From Candidatus Omnitrophota bacterium (GTDB lineage: Bacteria; Ratteibacteria; UBA8468; B48-G9; JAFGKM01), in contig JAMWBP010000061.1 of the NCBI GenBank assembly GCA_023819365.1, positions 1 through 5,359 on the forward strand: DNA of 5,359 nt. Direction: 5' to 3'. The position numbers and the translations under genes were made by a program. Under the pieces are notes generated by a model. It did not search any database and was not told the origin of the DNA. It saw nothing but the letters and a program-made list of their open reading frames with translations. Numbering within the stretch: position 1 is the first letter of the stretch; every line of letters starts with the position of its first letter. Shown in pieces: positions 1 to 4,479 of the stretch.

Positions 1-181
1 TAAGTTTCTTGTTTTCTTTTCTCTCTGTCTGGTACCCTTCCTTAAGCAATTTATCCAGCTTTTTCTTTTTCTCTTTCATAAGTTTTTCCTTAACTGCTTC
101 AGAAATAAATCTACTCTTATTAGGTAGCCCTTCAAGATGATGAGATATTTCTTCTGGAAGAGTAATGTTTAATCTTCTCAT
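1..181 (-). CDS. Ribbon-helix-helix (CopG/MetJ-fold) DNA-binding protein, probable antitoxin or autorepressor; C-terminus cut by window edge
   Basis: This leftward gene starts at the ATG at 181-179 and is still open after 60 codons at position 1. A perfect AGGAGG Shine-Dalgarno (190-195, minus strand) sits 8 nt upstream and fixes the start. The N-terminus has the RHH pattern: a short basic beta strand (MRRLNITLPEEI, residues 1-12), a first helix (about 13-19), a turn (LPNKSRF, 19-25) and a second helix (about 25-38). A very Lys/Glu-rich, probably helical tail follows from about residue 36. In RHH proteins the beta strand pairs in a dimer and reads the DNA major groove, and many are antitoxins that repress their own operon. 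Tandem repeats over its promoter support autoregulation. A toxin gene, if present, would lie beyond the left edge. It could instead be a stand-alone regulator. The fold is fairly secure; the antitoxin role is inference. Confidence 0.8.
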   Translation of the reverse strand, partial: MRRLNITLPEEISHHLEGLPNKSRFISEAVKEKLMKEKKKKLDKLLKEGYQTERKENKKL

Positions 182-199
182 ACTTCTCACCTCCTGTAT

Positions 200-223
200 T
201 AATTATACACATAATAATACACA
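200..223. repeat. Two abutting 12-bp direct repeats over the RHH promoter, probable operator
   Basis: On the + strand TAATTATACACA (200-211) is followed without a gap by TAATAATACACA (212-223); the copies differ at one base. Together they cover the -10 box and most of the spacer of the minus-strand promoter. RHH repressors commonly bind tandem short sites as cooperating dimers, so these are the natural candidate binding sites for the protein encoded just downstream. The repeat is seen directly; the operator role is inferred. Confidence 0.65.
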
Positions 224-230
224 TTTTCAA
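202..230 (-). promoter_or_regulatory. Sigma-70 promoter of the RHH gene
   Basis: On the minus strand there is a TTGAAA -35 box (230-225), a 17-nt spacer (224-208) and a perfect TATAAT -10 box (207-202). Transcription would start near 195, giving a leader of only about 15 nt that begins at or just before the AGGAGG Shine-Dalgarno. Five of six -35 bases and all -10 bases match consensus at ideal spacing, so a strong promoter is expected unless repressed. The tandem repeats at 200-223 cover the -10 box and spacer, as expected for a repressor-controlled promoter. Confidence 0.8.
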
Positions 231-257
231 TGGGTCGCACAAATGTATCGGTATAAC

Positions 258-278
258 CCGCCATTAAAGATTTGGCGG
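258..278. repeat. GC-rich hairpin, 6-bp stem
   Basis: CCGCCA (258-263) pairs with TGGCGG (273-278) across a 9-nt A/T-rich loop. No T-run follows on either strand, so it does not look like an intrinsic terminator. It lies outside both predicted divergent transcripts. Confidence 0.5.
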
Positions 279-348
279 ATTTATTGGACTATTAGCGGCA
301 TAATGTCCCCGCTCCACAATTAACCCACCTTACCACTGCGGGGGGTAG

Positions 349-372
349 AACAACTTTCGCTTCGCAGTTGTT
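349..372. repeat. Hairpin with 7-bp stem and tandem TTCGC loop
   Basis: AACAACT (349-355) pairs with AGTTGTT (366-372). The 10-nt loop is TTCGC repeated twice. On the + strand a pyrimidine-rich TTTCCTTT tail overlaps and follows the right arm, which superficially resembles a terminator. No gene ends here on that strand, so a repeat-element remnant is more likely. Confidence 0.5.
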
Positions 373-384
373 TCCTTTAAAAAA

Positions 385-413
385 TTGATACTTAGAAATT
401 GGTATGTTAAGAT
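385..413 (+). promoter_or_regulatory. Probable sigma-70 promoter of the TPM-nucleotidyltransferase-lemA operon
   Basis: A TTGATA -35 box (385-390) is followed after a 17-nt spacer by a TAAGAT -10 box (408-413), in very AT-rich DNA. The -10 box is a four-of-six match. Transcription would begin near 420, leaving a leader of about 37 nt before the ATG at 457. The -10 box lies inside the left arm of the inverted repeat at 406-452, which would let a bound protein block the polymerase. AT-rich DNA yields chance matches, so confidence is moderate. Confidence 0.45.
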
Positions 414-452
414 ATTACAAAATAGAAAATTAGGTAGTTAAAATATCTTAAC
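406..452. repeat. Perfect 11-bp inverted repeat flanking the start of the TPM operon
   Basis: GTTAAGATATT (406-416) is the exact reverse complement of AATATCTTAAC (442-452), separated by 25 nt. The left arm includes the proposed -10 box; the right arm ends four bases before the ATG at 457, where a Shine-Dalgarno would be expected but none is visible. It could be a two-site operator or a structure affecting translation. With a start site near 420 the RNA would contain only the right arm, which favours a DNA-level role. Confidence 0.55.
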
Positions 453-456
453 TTTA

Positions 457-1383
457 ATGAGAAAAAGAGATTGGATTCTTCTCATATTTTTCTTTCTATC
501 TTATTTCGCACCGGGAAAGATTAATCTGAAGCCAACAGGTTTTGTCAATGACTTTGCCGGTCTACTCACCCAAGAAGAAAGAGATTCATTAGAAACCTCT
601 CTACGAGAATTAGAAAAACAAACAACTGTAGAGATTGCGGTTGTTATTGTTGAAGGTCTTGAAGGACGGAATCTTGAAGGATATGCCAATGAAATTTTTA
701 ATACCTGGGGGATAGGGAAAAAAGGTAAGGATAATGGTGTCCTTATTTTTATAGCAATAAAGGAAAGAAAAATTAGAATTGAAGTCGGGTATGGTATGGA
801 ACATATTTTAACAGATGGTAGATGCGGAGAAATTATAAGAAATATTATATCTCCGAAATTTAAAGAAAATAATTACTATGATGGCTTATCCGGCGCAATT
901 GAGACAATTCAAAAGTTGATTGAAGGGAAAGATATTTCTGAAGTTTTATCCCAAAAAGATAAAGAACCTCCTGCTCTATTCTTTGTATTATGTCAGGTAT
1001 TCTGTCTTCTTTTTGCGCTTGCAATTATGCGACTCCTTGGTTTTTTAATCCAATTGTCAATAACCATAATAACGGATATTATTGCAGGTGTGTCCTATAT
1101 TATTAACCCTGTATATAGTGAAATTGCTATTCTTCTGGTTTTCTTTATACCTTTCTTCTTTTTAATCTTTTTATTACCGCTTTTCTCAATAATCTTCCAA
1201 AAAATTCTTAAAAGACGGTTAAAGAAATACTATGGTAGCGACTGGAAAAAACACTGGCCAACAAAATTGATAGGAAGTTATTTAAGTGGTTTCAGTAGTT
1301 CAGGGGTAGGGTTTTTTAAAGGTGGAGGCGGAGGATTTGGAGGAGGGTCAAGTGGCGGTGGTGGAGCAAGCGGTGGATGGTAA
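457..1383 (+). CDS. TPM-domain membrane protein with glycine-rich C-terminus (YgcG-like)
   Basis: The 308-residue product begins with an N-terminal signal or anchor segment (MRKR, then a hydrophobic run at about 6-18). A TPM domain follows at about 28-155: NDFAGLL (31-37), the strand VEIAVVIVEGL (58-68), TWGIGKKGKDNGVLIFIA (83-100) and the conserved RIEVGYGMEHILTD (107-120). About three hydrophobic segments lie between 171 and 250 (roughly 171-191, 193-216, 222-250), then a basic stretch and a tail made almost wholly of Gly, Ser, Phe and Ala (286-308). That tail is characteristic of YgcG-type proteins. TPM domains face the extracytoplasmic space; Psb32 and related members act in photosystem repair, and the bacterial biochemical role is not settled. 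The ATG at 457 lacks a clear Shine-Dalgarno but gives a proper signal sequence. It heads an operon ending in lemA, a frequent partner. The family call is secure; the function is open. Confidence 0.88.
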   Translation: MRKRDWILLIFFFLSYFAPGKINLKPTGFVNDFAGLLTQEERDSLETSLRELEKQTTVEIAVVIVEGLEGRNLEGYANEIFNTWGIGKKGKDNGVLIFIAIKERKIRIEVGYGMEHILTDGRCGEIIRNIISPKFKENNYYDGLSGAIETIQKLIEGKDISEVLSQKDKEPPALFFVLCQVFCLLFALAIMRLLGFLIQLSITIITDIIAGVSYIINPVYSEIAILLVFFIPFFFLIFLLPLFSIIFQKILKRRLKKYYGSDWKKHWPTKLIGSYLSGFSSSGVGFFKGGGGGFGGGSSGGGGASGGW

Positions 1384-1384
1384 A

Positions 1385-1392
1385 AAGGAGGG
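1385..1392 (+). promoter_or_regulatory. Shine-Dalgarno that sets the GTG start of the nucleotidyltransferase-like gene
   Basis: AAGGAGGG lies just after the TPM stop codon and 4 nt before the GTG at 1397. It argues against the in-frame upstream ATG at 1322, which has no comparable site and would read the TPM glycine-rich region in another frame. Confidence 0.75.
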
Positions 1393-1396
1393 AACC

Positions 1397-2068
1397 GTGA
1401 TACCAGAAAAAGAAAAAAACAAGATTGATGTATTTGTTGATGCAGTTAAAGAAATACTCGGAGAAAAACTCTTAAGTATTGTAGTTTATGGAAGTATATT
1501 AAAAGAAAGTTATATCCCTAAAAAATCTGATATTAACATAGTAGTGATTGTAGAAGGACTTGATGTCTCTGACCTTTTAAAGGTTAAAAAGAAACTTGCA
1601 AGATTTTGTTTCAAAAAACTTATAAAACCTTTCTTTTTTACCATGGACTTTTTAAAAAGTTCTGCTGATGTTTTCCCTGTGGAATGGAAAGAAATAAGAG
1701 AAAATCATCTTGTAGTTTATGGAAAAGATATACTTGGAGAGATAATTTTAAAAAAACAGGACATAAGATTACAACTTGAAAGAGATATAAAACAGAATTT
1801 TATAAACTTTAACCAGGGCATTATCTTTAGAGAAGACGTAACTGGTCTTATTGAAGAATCTTTAAAATCATTACAGATATTTTTGAGAAATGCAAAAGAA
1901 ATCATAACAGAAGAGATTATAAAACCTTCCTATATTGAAGAAATAGAAAAATGGTTAAAAGGAAAGAGGAAAATTACAAAGGCACAAATAGAAGAAATTA
2001 TACAAGAACATTTGAGTTTTCTTGAAAAACTGATAAAATTAGTTGACAGAGAGGGAGGCAATAAATGA
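1397..2068 (+). CDS. Nucleotidyltransferase-fold protein with altered catalytic motif (DxN)
   Basis: Starting at the GTG at 1397, the product is 223 residues. Residues 24-52 carry the pol-beta-type minimal nucleotidyltransferase signature: a hydrophobic strand, YGS (31-33), about ten residues, then SDINIVVIV (44-52). In active enzymes this is GS...DxD/E; here the second acid is Asn47, so two-metal catalysis is doubtful. I recall related uncharacterised bacterial proteins sharing an S-D-x-N form, so this may be a family trait rather than a mutation. FPVEWKEI (93-100) and VVYGKDIL (106-113) follow, then a helical C-terminal half (about 115-220) rich in Lys and Glu. No signal peptide or membrane segment is seen, so it is probably cytoplasmic. 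It lies 13 nt after the TPM gene and overlaps lemA by ATGA. Substrate and role are unknown; a binding or regulatory function is as likely as nucleotidyl transfer. Confidence 0.75.
   Translation: MIPEKEKNKIDVFVDAVKEILGEKLLSIVVYGSILKESYIPKKSDINIVVIVEGLDVSDLLKVKKKLARFCFKKLIKPFFFTMDFLKSSADVFPVEWKEIRENHLVVYGKDILGEIILKKQDIRLQLERDIKQNFINFNQGIIFREDVTGLIEESLKSLQIFLRNAKEIITEEIIKPSYIEEIEKWLKGKRKITKAQIEEIIQEHLSFLEKLIKLVDREGGNK
2051..2058 (+). promoter_or_regulatory. Shine-Dalgarno of lemA inside the upstream gene
   Basis: GAGGGAGG lies within the last codons of the nucleotidyltransferase-like gene, 6 nt before the lemA ATG at 2065. Together with the ATGA overlap it indicates translational coupling. Confidence 0.7.
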
Positions 2069-2631
2069 ATAAAAGAATTATTTTTCTTTTTATCGCAGCA
2101 GTTATAGTTTTGGTAGTTTTATATCCTGTCGCTCAATATAACCGTCTTGTAAAGATTGACCAGAAAGTAAAAGAGGCATGGGCACAGGTTGAAAATGTTC
2201 TCCAAAGAAGAAATGACCTAATCCCAAATCTTGTTGAAACAGTAAAAGGATATGCGAAACATGAAAGGGAGGTTTTTATAGAAGTTACGCAGGCACGGAC
2301 ATCTCTTATGAATGCAAAAACGGTCCCTGAAAAAGCGGCTGCTTCTACTCAACTTGAAAACGCATTAAGTAGACTACTCCTTGTGGTTGAAAACTATCCA
2401 CAACTTAAAGCAAGTGAGAATTTTTCAAAACTTCAGGATGAACTTGCAGGAACGGAAAACAGGATTGCTGTTGAAAGGATGAGATATAATCAAGCAGTAA
2501 ATACATATAATAAAATTGCAAAAAGTTTTCCTGCACTGGTATTTGTTGATATGTTCCATTTTGACAAAGAAAAACCATATTTCCAGGCAACCACTGAAAG
2601 TCAAACTCCTCCTGCAGTGAAATTTGAATAA
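2065..2631 (+). CDS. lemA: LemA family membrane protein
   Basis: The 188-residue product has the full LemA layout. One N-terminal transmembrane helix (about 4-22) is followed by YNRLVKIDQKVKEAWAQVE (25-43), LQRRNDLIPNLVETVKGYA (46-64), YPQLKAS (111-117), TENRIAVERMRYN (130-142) and FP near 154-155. Length and motif order match the family, so it looks complete. LemA proteins form a short helical bundle displayed from the membrane. They are known from Listeria as the source of an antigenic peptide; their cell role is not established. LemA and TPM/YgcG genes are often adjacent, and here both occur in one operon with a nucleotidyltransferase-like gene between. The start has a good Shine-Dalgarno and overlaps the preceding stop by 4 nt. 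The stop is 14 bp from that of a convergent gene. Confidence 0.93.
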   Translation: MNKRIIFLFIAAVIVLVVLYPVAQYNRLVKIDQKVKEAWAQVENVLQRRNDLIPNLVETVKGYAKHEREVFIEVTQARTSLMNAKTVPEKAAASTQLENALSRLLLVVENYPQLKASENFSKLQDELAGTENRIAVERMRYNQAVNTYNKIAKSFPALVFVDMFHFDKEKPYFQATTESQTPPAVKFE

Positions 2632-2645
2632 ATTCTTTCAATCTT

Positions 2646-3125
2646 TTATGGCAAGCGGAAGAGAAATACAACAATAGATACAATAAGAGAAGCAAGAAGA
2701 ACACCACATATCACGCCTACAAAATAATATTTAGGTTTTAGTTTCAAAAAAACTGATGCGATAGTTCCTGTCCAGGCACCTGTCATTGGCAGAGGAATCC
2801 CTACAAAGATAATCAACCCTAACATCTCATAGAGTTCTATCATCTTTGACCGTTTGAGTGTGTATCTTTTTAACCAATCAGAAAATTTTTTCCCGTATTT
2901 AAATCTGCTTAAAAATATAAGAAGATGGTTTAGGAGAAAATAAAGAGGAATAACAGGAATAAGATTACCAATTATTGAGATAAATAATACCTTTTTAAAT
3001 GATAGACCATTATATATACCATAAGGAATTGAACCACGTAATTCTGATATAGGAAGCATTGCCAGGATAAAAGTAATAAGTTCTTTGGGTAGTGCCCCTA
3101 AATAAACAATAACCTGTTCTTTCAC
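2646..3125 (-). CDS. COG2426-type small integral membrane protein ('small multidrug export' family)
   Basis: The 159-residue product starts at the GTG at 3125-3123, behind AGGAGG (3130-3135, 4-nt spacing). It is strongly hydrophobic with about four membrane segments (roughly 15-25, 45-73, 101-125, 132-157). The family signatures are present: LPISELRGSIPYGI (24-37) and FVGIPLPMTGAWTGT (107-121). Length fits the family (Pfam Sm_multidrug_ex). The 'multidrug export' label comes from database naming; I know of no firm biochemical proof, so the substrate should be treated as unknown. It is the last gene of the leftward cluster and overlaps pcm by GTGA (3122-3125), indicating translational coupling. 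Confidence 0.85.
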   Translation of the reverse strand: MKEQVIVYLGALPKELITFILAMLPISELRGSIPYGIYNGLSFKKVLFISIIGNLIPVIPLYFLLNHLLIFLSRFKYGKKFSDWLKRYTLKRSKMIELYEMLGLIIFVGIPLPMTGAWTGTIASVFLKLKPKYYFVGVICGVLLASLIVSIVVFLFRLP

Positions 3126-3784
3126 AATTCCTCCTCATCTCTCCAGCCCTCAGCACCTATAAGTGGAACAAACTGGCAGCCCCCAAAATTTTTCTTTTCC
3201 ATACGGTCGCCAATCTTCTTTACAAGTATTAAATCCTGGAAATATCTGTCACCAACAGGCATTATAATAATTCCACCATCTTTCAGTTGATTATAAAGAG
3301 AAGGAGGTATATCAGGACCTGCAGCAGTTACAATAATCCTATCATAAGGAGCAAACTCATCCCAGCCCAATGTTCCATCTCCAATCTTTATCTTTACATT
3401 GTATCCAAGTTCTTTAAGGACTTTTTTGGCTCTTATGGCAAGTTTCTTTATCCTTTCAACAGAATATACATCACACCCAATCTCTGCAAGTATTGCTGAC
3501 TGATAACCACTGCCTGTGCCTACCTCCAGAACTTTTTCTCCACCTTTTACATCAAGTGCTTTTGTCATAAGAGCCACAATATATGGTTGGCTTATGGTCT
3601 GCCCTTCTCCTATTGAAAGTGGACCATCTTGGTAAGCACATTCTTTAAGGTGCTCAGGAACAAACATCTCCCTTGGAACTTTCAAGAATGCCTCTATAAC
3701 CCTTTTTTCTTTTATCCCACGTGAAACAATCTGATTTTCTACCATCATTCTTCTCATATCAACAAAATTCGCCTTTTCTTCCAT
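3122..3784 (-). CDS. pcm: Protein-L-isoaspartate O-methyltransferase
   Basis: This 220-residue enzyme transfers a methyl group from S-adenosylmethionine to L-isoaspartyl residues in aged proteins, starting their repair in the cytoplasm. Family features appear in order: MVENQIVSRGI (14-24), VPREMFVPE (36-44), GEGQTISQPYIVALM (59-73), the SAM-binding loop LEVGTGSGYQSAILA (86-100), VYSVER (106-111), GDGTLGW (135-141), YDRIIVTAAGPDIPPSL (147-163), MPVG (175-178) and FVPLIG (205-210). Length is typical, so it is intact. The chosen ATG at 3784 has GAAGGTG at 3790-3796 with a 5-nt spacer and overlaps the glycosyltransferase by 31 nt. A second ATG at 3757 would give an ATGA overlap and still keep the catalytic domain, but has no Shine-Dalgarno, so I prefer 3784. 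Confidence 0.95.
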   Translation of the reverse strand: MEEKANFVDMRRMMVENQIVSRGIKEKRVIEAFLKVPREMFVPEHLKECAYQDGPLSIGEGQTISQPYIVALMTKALDVKGGEKVLEVGTGSGYQSAILAEIGCDVYSVERIKKLAIRAKKVLKELGYNVKIKIGDGTLGWDEFAPYDRIIVTAAGPDIPPSLYNQLKDGGIIIMPVGDRYFQDLILVKKIGDRMEKKNFGGCQFVPLIGAEGWRDEEEL

Positions 3785-4479
3785 CCTTTCACCTTCAATA
3801 AAAGAGGGAAAAATATAATTAAAAGCATCTTGAAAAATCTTACTGTATCTCCTATAGAATTAATCTTACTTTTTCCTTCACTGTAAACAGTATATATGGG
3901 AACAGAACCAATTCTATACATCTTCCACCCTGCCTTTATCAATAATTCTGACTCTGTTTCAAAGTGTGATGTTAAAAGATTTAGATTTTTAATCACATCT
4001 TTTTTTATAAGGCGGAACCCGCACTGGGTATCAGGTATCCAGTGGAGAGAAAGGAGAGAGATAAGTATAGACATAGAGATATTGGTTAAACGCCTTATAA
4101 AAGGCATCTCTGTTCCTTTTATCCTTCTCTTTCCCACCCATATAGATATATTTTTATTCCGCCTGTATGCCTTTTCAAAATTTACCACATCTTCTACCTT
4201 ATGCTGTCCATCTCCATCTATTGTAAGGACTGCTGATGTCCCGCTTAAATTCTTAATAATATAACTAAATCCTGTCTTTAACGCCTCTCCTTTACCCCTG
4301 CATACAGAATGTTTTAAAACAGTAGCCCCATTCTCTTCTGCCAGAAGACCCGTTTTATCAGAAGACCCATCATCAACTACAATAACTATCTCAAATTTTT
4401 GCTTAAGTTCTGAAACCAGTTCACCAATGGTTCTTTCTTCATTATGAGCAGGGATTAAAACAGCAATCTCTTTATTCAT
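3754..4479 (-). CDS. Family 2 glycosyltransferase, dolichyl-/polyprenyl-phosphate sugar synthase type
   Basis: The 241-residue product has a GT-A fold of GT2: LIPAHNEERTIGEL (8-21), the nucleotide-binding VVDDGSSD (34-41), RGKGEAL (61-67) and the metal-binding TIDGDGQH (86-93). DTQCGFRLIKKDV (150-162), ETESELLIKAGW (174-185) and YSEGKSKI (199-206) with DTVRFF (211-216) are typical of DPM1/polyprenyl-phosphate sugar transferases, which move a sugar from a nucleotide donor to a lipid carrier at the cytoplasmic membrane face. One hydrophobic segment near the C-terminus (about 218-229) may touch or span the membrane; the multi-helix tail of some relatives is absent. The start ATG at 4479 overlaps the recG stop by 8 nt, with AGAGGTG upstream. 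No sugar-pathway genes lie nearby, so donor and acceptor cannot be told. Class is secure, substrate is not. Confidence 0.88.
   Translation of the reverse strand: MNKEIAVLIPAHNEERTIGELVSELKQKFEIVIVVDDGSSDKTGLLAEENGATVLKHSVCRGKGEALKTGFSYIIKNLSGTSAVLTIDGDGQHKVEDVVNFEKAYRRNKNISIWVGKRRIKGTEMPFIRRLTNISMSILISLLSLHWIPDTQCGFRLIKKDVIKNLNLLTSHFETESELLIKAGWKMYRIGSVPIYTVYSEGKSKINSIGDTVRFFKMLLIIFFPLLLKVKGWKKRRILLI
3790..3796 (-). promoter_or_regulatory. Shine-Dalgarno deciding the pcm start
   Basis: On the minus strand GAAGGTG sits 5 nt before the ATG at 3784-3782. The competing ATG at 3757 has no purine-rich site upstream, so this element settles the start and implies a 31-nt overlap with the preceding gene. 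Confidence 0.6.

Larger units (their letters stand above)
231..384. other. Divergent intergenic segment with a GC-richer, hairpin-bearing block; no gene seen
   Basis: This stretch lies upstream of both predicted divergent promoters and contains no convincing reading frame. By hand count, 251-370 is about 48% G+C, against roughly 20% in the following 371-450. It holds three inverted repeats: CCGCCA/TGGCGG (258-263 with 273-278), CCCCGC/GCGGGG (307-312 with 338-343, 25-nt loop) and AACAACT/AGTTGTT (349-355 with 366-372). The pattern suggests a remnant of an inserted repeat element or an unrecognised small RNA, but I cannot identify it. Confidence 0.4.

Noticed and set aside
349..378. Intrinsic terminator on the + strand
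   Set aside because: The stem is AT-rich, the T-run is broken by CC, and no rightward gene ends upstream of it within the window.
250..380. Integron attC site or CRISPR repeat
   Set aside because: The hairpins differ from one another, there is no regular repeat-spacer spacing, and no GTTRRRY/RYYYAAC core pair frames them.
1322..1396. Upstream ATG start for the nucleotidyltransferase-like gene
   Set aside because: It would read the TPM glycine-rich tail in another frame into a sequence resembling nothing in the family, and lacks a proper Shine-Dalgarno; the GTG at 1397 has AAGGAGGG at ideal distance.
2405..2707. Leftward 100-codon open frame across the lemA/membrane protein junction
   Set aside because: It lies antisense to the conserved C-terminal half of LemA and out of frame with the membrane protein, and its low-complexity Leu/Tyr/Phe/Gln product matches no family pattern.
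3896..4264. Rightward 122-codon open frame inside the glycosyltransferase gene
   Set aside because: It is fully antisense to conserved GT2 motifs and shows no recognisable domain; a by-product of AT-rich codon use.
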